Source: Chamaelirium japonicum (taxonomy: Eukaryota; Streptophyta; Magnoliopsida; Liliales; Melanthiaceae). From it: DNA of 64,000 nucleotides. The stretch covers positions 1-64,000 of the forward strand of contig CANTAL010000753.1 in assembly GCA_947650365.1 (NCBI GenBank), written 5' to 3'. A program made the position numbers and the translations under genes. Below, piece after piece: positions 45,098 to 57,200 of this stretch. The notes below the pieces were generated by a model. That model worked only from the letters and a program-made list of their open reading frames with translations. It searched no databases and was not told the DNA's origin. The stretch's first letter is position 1; each line of letters begins with the position of its first letter.

Positions 45098-46544
45098 GAG
45101 ATTTTTACCGAAATGGCCACCAACTCTCAACTATTGTTGAGAATGGGCCAGGTTGCTTTTGGCTTTACCAAAATGACCACTGAAACTCTTTGGGACCAAA
45201 CTACCCTCATTTGGACGGCAGCTTCCTCCACCTCTTTCGACTGCAACTTTAGGACGAAAAAATGGACGAAAAATGGAACGAAATTGATAAAATTAACGGC
45301 ACATTTTAGGACGAAAAATGGACGAAAAAATGGATGAAAAATGGACGAAAAAAGGACGAAAAATGGACGAAAAAAGGACAAAAAAAGGAACGAAAAATGG
45401 ACGAAAAAAGGAACGAAATTGATAAAAATGGCTATTCATCATTATGGTTAGGATGAAAAAGGAACGAAATCAACAAAAAGTGGTTGATAGATTAACAGCA
45501 CATTTTAGGACGAAAAATGGACGAAATTGATAAAATCGTCCATTTCAGGCTTCGTCGGATTTAGGTTGCCTTGCCAAGGTATGCTCTATAGACCTAAATC
45601 TTAGCCCTATATTTTCATATAATTTAGTTTCGTCTAGTTTTCGTCACAAAAAAAATCACAGTCATTTCTGCCCGGGACTGGCCTTGGGCTGTGAGACGAA
45701 AATAAGACGAAATAACAAATTTCATCTCTAGTTTTCGTCGCCGAAAAATCACAGTCAGTTCTGGCAGAGACTGGCTATGGTCTGTTTGACGAAAATCGGA
45801 CGAAATAACAAATTTCGTCTAGTTTTCGTCGCCGAAAAATCACAGTCAGTTCTGGCAGAGACTGGCTATGGTCTGTTTGACGAAAATCGGACGAAATAAC
45901 AAATTTCGTCTAGTTTTCATCGCCGAAAAATCACAGTCAGTTCTGGCCGAGACTGGCTATGGCCTGTGTGACGAAAATCGGACGAAATAACAAATTTCAT
46001 CTAGTTTTCGTCGCCGATTTTATCAATTTCGTCCATTTTTCGTCCTAAATTGTGCTGTTAATCTATCAACCACTTTTTGTTGATTTCGTTCATTTTTCGC
46101 CCTAACCATAATGATGAATAGCCAATTTTATCAATTTCGTTCCTTTTTTCGTCCCTTTTTTTGTCCTTTTTTCATCCTTTTTTCATCCTAAAATGTGCTG
46201 TTAATTTTATCAACTTCGTTCCATTTTTCGTCCATTTTTTGTCCTTTTTTCGTCCATTTTTCGTCCATTTTTCGTCCATTTTTTCGTCCATTTTTCGTCC
46301 ATTTTTTCGTCCATTTTTCGTCCATTTTTCGTCCATTTTTTCGTCCATTTACAGTGGGTAAGAAACCAAGTTACCCAGCCACGATAGGTTATTACAGTGG
46401 TAAGGGTCAATATGTCTTTTTACCTGTTTAGTGTCACCGTGCGACCTGTTTCCCACGTGCCGGTGGCCATTTTCGTTCAGATTTCTTGACGGGGTCCATT
46501 CTCAACAATAGTTGAGAGTTGGTGGCCATTTCGGTAAAAACCTC
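45098..46544. mobile_element. MULE-type foldback element, 1.45 kb
   Basis: Perfect 9-bp target duplications TATATCCTT lie at 45089-45097 and 46545-46553, the length made by Mutator-like transposases. The terminal inverted repeats are at least 45 bp and nearly perfect (TTTTTACCGAAATGGCCACC and onward). The halves are also complementary: GGACGAAAAATGGACGAAAA repeats on the left and CGTCCATTTTTCGTCC repeats on the right. No transposase is encoded. The short Lys/Thr/Asn-rich and Phe/Ser-rich frames reflect the repeat. Confidence 0.85.
45630..46018. repeat. 91-bp tandem array inside the MULE
   Basis: About four units centred on ATCACAGTCAGTTCTGGC, starting near 45656, 45749, 45840 and 45931 with a period of 91-93 bp. 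Each unit also contains GACGAAATAACAAATTTC and TCTAGTTTTCGTC. Confidence 0.8.
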
Positions 46545-46553
46545 TATATCCTT

Positions 46554-47811
46554 TGCAGTTCTCGCATGATGGGTACCCAGTGAGGGTCGGTCCCATCAAA
46601 ACCATCACTTTAATGGTTTGAAATCTTGGACGAGTCGGTTGTTGGTTTGCCACATTTCCTCATAAAGGGTATTGCAGCCGATCCACTCTTATCACCATCA
46701 CTCTGTGTAGGAATATTGGATCGCGACACCAATCCTGTACGTCTGTGGAAGCCTGCAAGATGATGCTCGAGATTCGAGGATAGAAACCCTGAAAAGATTG
46801 CACAATCATACAAAAACTATGATGCAACAATATATAATAGCAACGAACACCACTGGTTCACGGGCAATCAAGGATTTCGATTATCACTAGCAAGTATGCA
46901 GTGGTTATCGTTTGTTGGACTCCGCAAACCCTAATCTTGCTCCTCTCACATGTCGCACCCACGAATTAGAGAACAACCCGCCCAAGAGACACAGAGATGT
47001 ACCGAGAATCACCAAGAGATGAAATCGCTCACCAAAATAGAAGCTGAGATGGACATGCTAAGAAACCCAGAGACGATCTGCATACTGTATCATCTTCCTT
47101 TCTTCTTCTTCTTCTTTCTCTCTACTTTCCTTCCTCTGTCTTCTCTTTACGCGGCAAACCCTAAACCGGGTTTCCGTTCTCTCTTCATCCATGACTTTCT
47201 CTCAATTCTTTACTAGAAGAACCACTCCACCATGGACATGGCCGTCATGCTCTCACAAGCATCCGAGAGCCCGAGGGGAAAGCCCAAGAAGCAAACACGA
47301 ACTCGTAGGAGACCAAATAACCCCGAGCCCAAATCCCACGACCTGAATTGTGCTACCAGTCCAGATTCGCCATGACGAAATCATGCTCGTCCAGGCGAAA
47401 TTCCTACACGCTCTGACGCAGACACTACGTAGAATTCACCGAGGGGGCAAGCCCTAATTTTGCCCGAGAAAAATTCGAGCAGGATGTCAATTTGGGCTGG
47501 GTTTTAATAGGCCAAAAAATCCAACAGTCTTCTATGACTCAAATCTTGATTCAAATCTCCAAAAATGATGCATGATTATACTCCAACCAGCCCTCAATTG
47601 GCTCTTCATTTTGAAGACCCAGGCTGGTAGGAGTTGCTCTGAGGAGGTTGTTATCCTTTCTGCAATCACCAAAATCCTTCCATTTCATTTTCCTTTGAAG
47701 AAGCAATACATGGACAGGTTAAAACAATTTGAAAGATTAATTGCAAAAAAAAAAAAAAAAATTGAAAGACAAGTGGACATGTCTGTTATTTAGTTATTTG
47801 TATGGATCGTA
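46554..47811. other. Intergenic DNA without recognised genes
   Basis: No conserved coding sequence is seen. Pyrimidine-rich 47090-47220 resembles, on the opposite strand, 48440-48600, suggesting a diverged dispersed repeat in inverted arrangement. An A run occurs at 47746-47761. Confidence 0.4.
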
Positions 47812-47990
47812 TACCACCCCTGCATAGTGCAGTTGGTAGTGGTACCGCTTCTTGTGGGCATTTACCTGAGTTCGATACCCTACTCCATGCTTGTTGTGGC
47901 ACTTTCGCTCGCTGGTGGTGATTTCTTGTGGGCCAAGTGGGTGTTGGGTTTGGTCCAATGAAACACACACATACACACACAGAAGGAAGG
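47812..47990 (+). mobile_element. tRNA-derived SINE
   Basis: An A-box (TAGTGCAGTTGG, 47825-47836) and a B-box (GAGTTCGATACCC, 47868-47880) about 40 bp apart give the pol III promoter spacing of a tRNA-related SINE head. The tRNA-like part is followed by about 100 bp of unrelated body. The 3' end is set loosely at an ACACACATACACACAC stretch. Confidence 0.5.
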
Positions 47991-48981
47991 AGGACCGATA
48001 TGGTAGGCAGATCGTGCACACGACCTATCTAGATCATGCGAATGGACAATTGGCAAGAAAATTGGTCAGAGAATTCCTGGAGAGATCGTGCACACGATGG
48101 ATTCATCGTGCGCATGATGGGTTCGTCGTGCGCATGACCTAGGTTCTAGCAGCATAGGTCATGTTGGTTGGCCTGCGGGATTGAGTTGTTTTGGCCGAAT
48201 TTGATAGGGAGTTTGGGTCTCCCATGGGCACACTTTTGCTCCCCTATTTAAGGGAAGCAAGGGTGGCTCTAGGATTAGATCCAAGATTGAAAAATCCATG
48301 GGGATTGTCGACGACGGCTACAGTGGTGGGTTCGATATCGTCTACGAGAAGAGAAAGTCGAAGAGAGAAGTGAAAGATCTTGGGGGGGGGGCACGCCAGC
48401 AAGGCGATCCTTCTGGGCTATTGGAGTCTCAATGCGGCGGTGACACGGTGAGTGATTCTTCTCGGTAGAGGATTGAGATCGAGTTATGGACGAGGAGAGC
48501 TGCGCAGAGAGGGAAGAGTAGAATGGAAGTAGAGAGGAAGAAGGAAGTAGAAGAGGAAGAGAAGAAGAAAAGGAAATGATGAGGATACGGCGTGCGGATT
48601 TTCTCCAAATTCTTCATCATGGTTATCAAGGAGGAAAGGCAAAGAAAACGGTGTACTGATCTTCTCCGAGTTCTTCGGTGCAACTATCTTGGTTTCTCCT
48701 CCGGAGTGCTTCGATCTCTTGGTAGCAGCTGGTTCTGTACTTCATGTATATGTGGTGATTTAGAGAAGCAAGATTTGGATTAGCGGATCCGACAAACAAT
48801 GACCACTGCTTGGTATAATCTTTCTAGTTATAATCCAAGTCTTTAATTGTAAGGAGCACCCCCAGCTACATAACAATATACAAACACAAACCTCGGTCAA
48901 TATTTCACTTAAAGCACCCCATGAATTGTTTCATCTTAATTAGTAAATACATAAGGGAGTGAAAAGATTATCCTTAGCCCT
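47991..48981. other. Region downstream of the NAC gene
   Basis: Repeated GATCGTGCACACGA-type motifs occur at 48010-48140 (ATCGTGCACACGA, TCGTGCGCATGA). The rest, including a G run at 48382-48390, shows no gene. It presumably contains the 3' UTR of the NAC gene on its right edge. Confidence 0.4.
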
Positions 48982-51223
48982 TCAAGAGGATCGACACTCG
49001 TAGACGATGAGCGGATCCATCATGAACTCCATTATCCTCCCGAGTTCATCCCAATTCCCTTCTCTGTAGAGCTCATCTGCGCCCAGATTCGGAGTACTAG
49101 GTTGCAATGCTGCAAAGTGAGCTTGGGCTGGTAACTGGTTCGACCCTTCGACGCAAGCGGTAGCTATAGAGGCTCCATGCTCGTCTCCGGCATCGGACTC
49201 GAAACTACTCGTTATCGAACTCGCATCGGTCGGAATTTGCTTGCTGGATGATCCTTTCCAAACTTGCGCGAATTTCTTGTAAGTGGAGTTCCTCTTGAAG
49301 ATTCGACATATTGTCCAAATCTCCTAACAACCAATTAATTAAGTTGATTATCAGTTCATTTAGAGTTGATCCATAGGCTAACACATCGAAAAGATCGAGA
49401 TTGAGGGGAGTAAATCTATCTCACAGCTTCTTGGATGGTGGGGGAGTCGGTGTCGACGCTGTTCTTCCCGCCAGAGGGGATGCGGAACTCGTGCATCATC
49501 CAGTCCGTCTTGGTGCCCTTCCCCGCGCTCCCTCGGTAGTAGACCAAGGACTTCTTGAGGCCGATGCACCCGCCACCGCCGCTAGCAGCAGCGGCGGTTA
49601 TCGGCCGATCAATGCCCGTTGCTTTCCAGAATCCAGACCCTGTCACTCTGTTGGGCCTTATGCTGTTTCTGTACTTCCTGCCCCTCAGGCAAAAGAAGTA
49701 CCATTCCTTCTCCCCCACAGTGCTAACCTCTGAAACATAGCCACATAAGTATTAATTACCTTACATCTAAATTCTATATCTAATTTCCAAAACTTGAAAG
49801 AAAAGAAAAATCAAAGATATATTCTTCATATCTACTCACCATTTGGGTTGGATATAAGATCTCAAGCAGTTATTACCATGCATTTTAATTCTATATCTAA
49901 CTTACAAAACTTGAGAAATAATATTCGCAAGTAAAGAGTGCTAATGAAATTGAACTTCGAGAAAGCATTTGATAGAATCGATTGGTCCTTCGTCTTTATT
50001 CTGGTTGTTGATATCTTTGACTCGATCATCCATCGTGCAGTATCGACAAGCCTGTTGATGGGCATCAGAGATCCTTCCTAGCCGAAAAGTCTCTAATTTG
50101 CACTTTGCGGATGATATCATCTAGCTTATTTTGCTTGCTGACCCAATGCAAGTCATTAATATTACTCTGAAAACTATTTTTTATTCCTTTGAATTCTGCT
50201 CTAGTCTTAAAATAAATTTCAATAAAAGCTCGTTATACTATGTCGGAGATCAAGTCTGGAAGAACGATCTACTAGCTCAGTTTCTTAACCGTGGATCAGG
50301 GGAACTACCTTCTGTGAGATTTACCACACTCGGCAGGTGCGTGTACGGTTAGGTTCTGATACCATGTGATATTTCCTCTATCCCAAGACCCAGGTATTGA
50401 GATGAGGTCCCATCATACATATAAGGATCGTTTTCGTCCTCTATTTTACCAAGGTGGGTCGACGAATGACTTATCGTTCTACATCGAGAAGATAGAAAGA
50501 GGACTACCGATCGAGTTGGAAGGGTAAATTACTGTCCTTAATTGGGAGGGAGGCTTACTCTTATAAATCCAATATTATCTTTCATCCCTACTTGCTCCCT
50601 CTTGGGTTATCCGAGCTATTGATATGATCAGGCACATATTTCTTATGCATGCAGCATTCACTATCTCAAACACTCCTGATTCCTTTTATTGGAGTCTAAC
50701 CGGTTCGAACCAGCTGATGCTAGTAGTTATTTGCAGGAACACAAGAAGCCCTTAATTTAATCACCACAAAAGAAATGTATTTTGCCGACGAACTATTTTA
50801 TTATCATCGGTATAATATAGATTTTTATCGACGGCAATAATAATTTTCATCGGTATAATAACTTCCTTTTTTAACATTTTTTTAAATTTTAATTACCGCC
50901 AAGCAATAAATAGTTGTTGGTATAATAGTTTTGCCGCCGGCTTATACTATAGCCATTGGTAAAATATTATTTATTACCGACAGATAGTAATTTACAGTCG
51001 GTATTATGAATTTTTATATATAATAAAATTTTAATATTATTTACCGACGGTAATAATAGAGCCATCAGAAAATATGTAATTATTTTCGACAGTATAAAAC
51101 TTTTGTCAATATTAATATTTATTTACCGACGAAATATTTGAGTCCGTCAGTACAAATCCTGTGATTAATTTCATCCCAATCCCCTCCCTGCACTAACTAT
51201 TGAATCGATCGATTGATCGAGAG

Positions 51224-51269
<46 letters not shown>

Positions 51270-54200
51270 CGGTGACTGGAGACCCAATCCCCACTTGATC
51301 CTCCCCCTCTCTCCGGACCGGCGACCACTCCTCCGACCGGCAACCACCACCTCGATCTCCGGTGAGTCCTCCATCCCTTCTCTTCTTCTCCTTTGATTCC
51401 TTCTCTCCTCCTCCTCCATCCCTTCTCTCCGGCCGACCTCCTTTCCAATCCTTCCTCATTTCCTTTCCCTCCTCCTCTCTTCCCCTTTATCTTCCTCCCT
51501 CTTATCCTTACAATCCCCTGCCCGACATCCCTTGTGCCCTAGCCGTCAGGTGCAGCAGTAGCCATGGCGGCCGGTAGCAGTCATGGCCGACTGCTGCACA
51601 GTAGCAGCTAGGGCACAAGGTGGCCGGGTTAGGGGTCGGCAAGGCTATGAGGGTGGAGAGGAGCAAAGGAGGCTGAAGAGGAGGGAGGAGGAGAGGAGGC
51701 CGGCGTGGTTAGAGAGGGGGGGGGGGGATTCAGAGAGAAGGCCGATGCGGTTCAGGTCCAACAAATTCGGAGAACGATTCGAAGACAAATTAGGATTAGG
51801 GTTTGGATTAGGGATTTGGATTAGGGTTTAGTATTAGGATTATGATTAGGATTTAGGTTTCGGAATATGGTTAGGGTTAGGATTAGGTTTAAGGTTTAGG
51901 TTTAGGGTTAACTTTAGACCCTACCCTAAACCCTAACTCTAACTCTAACCCTAACCCTAAACTTAACCCTACTCTAAACCTAACTCTAACCCTAACCCTA
52001 AACTAAACCTAATCCTAATAGTAATCCTAATTCAGAGAAGAGGGTAATCCTGTTAGTTACTATTTCCAATGTATTTTCATAAGGTTGTTTCACTTAAACC
52101 TCATCCAGAAGTTGCCATCTTGTCAATTTCTATTTCTAATGTAATTTGATGGTTCCGTGTTTCAGTTAGCATAAAAACAGATAGAGCGATATGATTAGGA
52201 TTTTGGATTATGGTTTAGGATTAGGATTAGGGTTAGATTTAGATTTAAGTTTATGGTTAGGGTTATGTTAAGGTTAGCATTAGGGTTAGGGCTATGATTA
52301 GGGTTAGGATTAGGATTAAGGTTAACCCTAAACCTAACCCTAAACCTATCCTAAACCATAACTCTAACCCTGACCCTGACCCTAACCCTAACCCTAAACC
52401 CTGACCCTAACCCTAACCGTAAACCTTGACTCTAACGTAAACCTAACCTCAAACCGTAATACTAACCCTAACCACTAATTCAGAGAAGAGGGTAATCCTG
52501 TCAATTACTATTTCCAATGTACTTTGAATAATAATTGTTGTTCCGCTTAAACCTCATCCAAAAGAGGGTAATCCCATCAATTTACTATTTCCAATGTAAT
52601 TTGATGGTTCAGTGTTCCAGTTAGTATAGAAACGGACGAAGTAATAATCATTCTGAAGTCCATTAGTTCTAATAATTCAATGGTTTAATGTACGTTCCAG
52701 TTAGCATAGACACTGGTTAGGGTTAGGCTTTAGGGTTAGTGGTTAGGGTTAGATTTAGGTTTATGTTTATTCAAACCATCTCAATCTCTAATTATCTACG
52801 AGTGAACTTACCATGAAACCCTAATATCGTTTAAGACCTTGTAGATTTTAAGGACTGACGTGTCTTGCCACAGCCGATGACTGGCCTTCGGGTCTGACCC
52901 CATTAATTAAAATTGGGTGGAAGCTGTCGCCATTTTTCCAATTCTGATCCAAAAAAAGTTAGGTCTTGAGCCCATTTGAACAATTTGGAGTTATGTCGAT
53001 ACTCTATATTCCATATGAAGTCATCCAAAATACTTAGATAACTGGTGTGGTTGGGACAAAGTCTCATAGGCATGGTTTGAAATTACTGCAAGTTAGGTTT
53101 ATAGTTAACCCAAAACCTAACTAGAACCTAATAACTCTAACTCTAAACCTTACCCTAATTCTAATCCTAAACCTAACCCTAAACCCTAGGGTTAAGTTAA
53201 GGATTAGGATTAGGATTAGGTAGGTTTAGGGTTAGGATTAGGTTGAGGGTTTAGGTTTATGGTTTGGGTTATGCTTAGGGTTAGGATTAGAATATGAAAG
53301 TGAGATTGAGAGTACTGAGAGAATGATTGAGTGAATGAGAGAGTGTGTGAGAGAGAATATTACATTCTCTCACAATCTTACTCATTATCCATGCCATGTA
53401 TCTCTTATTCTCTTTCATTCTCTTTCTCATCCTCCCTATTCTCTTCCTCATTCTCATTATCTCTCTAATTCTCTACGAGTGGATTGTAGGTATATGTTTG
53501 ACCCAATAGACGAAGATGTCTTCGATCGATAAGAGTTGGATGTGTAATTCGAATCGGATAAGCCAAGAGTATAGAGAAGAAGTCAAAAAAATTTTAGATT
53601 TTGCATTTGAGTGTCTTGCACCACTTGATGGAAAAATTATGTGTCACTGCAGAAGGGTGACCAAAAAGGTTCGAGAGAAATATAAGGTTGATCTGATAAT
53701 GTGTGGCATTGACATTAGATATACTCGTTGGTTCTCGCATGGTAAGGAACTAGATGCAGTCCCCATAGCAGCTCATGGTGAAAATGCCTCAATGGTTGGA
53801 GTAATAAATCATTTAATATGTTGGTAAAGTTGTTGAAAGATGTTTTTTCCATAGGCGAGACATTACCGAAATTATTCTATGAGACAAAAAAGATAATAAA
53901 AGATCTCAGACTTGGTTATGATAAAATAGATATATACGTGAACGATTGTATGTTGTACCGGAAGGAGCACGAACATGCACGGTCATGCCACATATTCGAA
54001 TTAAGTATCGAGATATAAAGAGTCGGATACTGAGTCTAGTATAAACCGAAGGAAGAAAAATATATCTGCAAATGTTCTATACTTTCCGCTTAGAGACAGA
54101 CTTCAAAATTTGTTTATGTCATCGAAAACTACAAAGCACATGAGGTGGTACGCACGAAAATGTACAAATGATAGGGTTAAATATCTGACCGACTTTCTAA

Positions 54201-57200
54201 CATGGAAAGATTTTGATCAGACCTATCTTGAATTCATATGTGAAGTTTGAAATGTCAAGTTAGGGCATGTTAGCGATGACTTCAACTCCCTTGTGAATAT
54301 GAGTGTGTCGTACAACATTTGGTCAGTTGTCATAGTTCTATATAATTTGCCTCCCTGATTGTGCTTGAAGAAGTCGTATATGTACAATGCTGATCTCCTT
54401 GTTCATTCCTGAGCCCAAGTTACATGGTAATGATATTGACGTTTACTTACAGCCATTGATTGAGGAGTTGAACTAGTTGTGGGTGGGTGGGGCCGATATG
54501 TATGATGGCTCGTTGAGATAAATTCTTTAGATACATGCGGTACTTCTATGGACCATCAATGATTTTCATGTATATGCTAACTTATGTGAATAGAGTACTA
54601 AAAGAAAATTAGCATGCCCTACATGCAATAAGAAGACACATTTATTACGGTTAAAAAATGAAGACAAGTTCTATTATATGGGCCATCGAAGGTTTCTTCT
54701 TGACGATCATAGGTAGAGGCAGAGAAAAAGAGTACTCAACGGTAAGAATGAACTTACAAAGGCTTCGAAGTAACTTTCGGGTGTATAAGTCTTGTATATT
54801 AGATCAGCTCGATACGGTAATACTTAGGAAAGGCAAAAAGAAGATAATATATGAAAACTTTATGCTTGAGCATAACTAGAAGAAGAAGAATATTTTCTTT
54901 AAACTATCATACTGGAGCCGCCTACTCTTGCAACATAACTTGGATATTATGTATATCAAGAAAAAATATGTGTGACAATATTATAGGAATACTGCTAAAT
55001 CCTGACGATAAAACGATTGATAATCTTAAATCTTGTCTTAATCTTAAGGAGTTAGGTATCTGAAAACCATTTCATCCCCAAGAGATCATGAATAAATATG
55101 TATTGTCAGTTGTATGCTACACCATGAGCTCACAACACAAGACTGCCTTATGTGCATTCCTACGTTCTTTAAAATTATCGGACGGTTACTCTTCGAATAT
55201 CGCACAATACATGCAAGAAAATAGCCGGAAGTTGTCTGGATCAAAGAGTCACGATTGTCATGTTCTTATGCATCGATTGTTATCCCTTGCTATATGCGAG
55301 AATTTAACTGAGTATGTATCCGATCCATTAATTGAGCTCAGTATGTTTTTCAGGCAGTTGTGCTCGAAGGTATTTAGAATAGATCAACTTGATCAGATGG
55401 AGAGTGATATTGCAATCATATTGTATAAGGTAGAGATGGTATTTTTATCTTCTTTCTTTGATGTCATGGTTCATTTGACCATTCACTTGGCAAAAGAAAT
55501 CAAACTCGACGGTCCAGTTTATTACCACTGGATATATTTTATCAAGAAGCAAACGTCTCATTCTTTAATTTTTTTCTTTTATTTTAAATATTGATGTATT
55601 TATCCATAAATTTCTTCTCAAATTAGATACTTATGAATATTTAAATCATATGTTCATAATAAAAGCTATCTAGAGAGATCAATTACTGAAAGATACCTGG
55701 TAGAAGAATGTTTGATATTCTGCTCAAGATACTTACATGGTATAGATACTCGATTCAATCACAACTTAAGCAAAACTATGACGATTGTCCAATAAACTTC
55801 GATATGGATCCCTCAATTCCTTATTAATAGACTAGTACGGGTCTAGACTAAACCCCCCCTCATTCTCTAAGAGGGATTTCTTAAAAAAAAAACCTTCAAA
55901 TAAGATCCATTTATATTTGTCGAAATGGTTAATCTCTAACAAGAGGTTGCAATACTCATCGACTGTCTATAAATGAGCTTCAGCATGCACATATGTATAT
56001 GTTGCGCCAGTGTGGTGAAGTGTGGCTATTCATTGAGTAAGTATTTTATGATCATTTGCTCATATTCTTTCAGTCTATTCATTAAATATACATACTAATT
56101 ATAATTTAATTCATAACCAACAATATAAGGTGTATAAAGCTATCAATAATGATCGGGGTACTCGAAATGCACCATAATTTTATGATCGTGAGTTTCTATC
56201 GTGGTTCGAGAAACACGTAAGTGTTCACATCATGACTGAATTTTATTGATAATAATTATCGAACAATTATTATATGTTTACATCATGAGTGTCATGTGAT
56301 TATAGGCATAAGAACTGCATGATAACCATAATCTGTTGATGAATGAGGATCTCTAGTGCTTATCTTGTAGCCATTTACAGGACATGATATTATTTGATGG
56401 CTATATAGTGAACAGTTTTAAAGTTCGGACGAAAGATAGTGAAAAATCACAAAGAATATAAAATAGTAGGATCGTTGTTAATGGTAGACAAGATGAATTA
56501 GTAAATATCGATTTCTACGATGTCCTCAATAACATTCTCGAGATTCGATACATTAGCAAAAATTAGATCATATTGTTCAAATATGATTGGTATGATATTA
56601 ATAATCATGGTACAAGTTATAATATCGATAAATACACTTTTATCAGCGTTTATACTGTCAAGAGATTGAATACCCAATATACATTCATAATTATCTCTCA
56701 AACGGAGCATATAGTTTATGCACTGGATAACACTGCTCCAAATTACCAAATTATAGTCAAGTCATCACCCAGAGATTATGATATAAAAGATACAGATGCA
56801 GGGGGTCATCATTGATGATTTGGATACACACCAGATGATGAGATAATTATCATCGATGCAATACACGATGAAAATAAAAAGATCGATAATATAAACTAGA
56901 CTACGAATAATGATATAATCATCGTCGATGAAACCATGACAAAAATCAAATAATGAAGAAGAGAAATGCGATGAAAGTAACGGAGACAATACATAAAATG
57001 CTCATAGGGTACTAAAGCATCAGCTTGAGGAGTTCATGGGCCGATTCAGTAGTGGCTTGAAGAAGTCAGAAATTTCTAGATTTTGTATTTGAGCATCTTA
57101 TACCGCTTGATGGAAAAATTATGTGTCACTGCGGAAGGGTGAACATGAAGGTTCGAAAGAAATATAAGGTTGATCTAGTAATGCGTGGCAATAACATTAG

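Noticed and set aside
45127-46410. Lys/Thr/Asn-rich and Phe-rich ORFs
   Set aside because: They follow GACGAAA-type repeats on both arms of a foldback transposon and mirror each other.
51171-51459. Overlapping minus-strand ORFs with Ser-Leu runs
   Set aside because: They are translations of a GA microsatellite and nearby purine-rich DNA within a transposon.
51795-53290. True telomere or chromosome end
   Set aside because: The units are degenerate, switch orientation repeatedly and lie between the two ends of a CACTA element.
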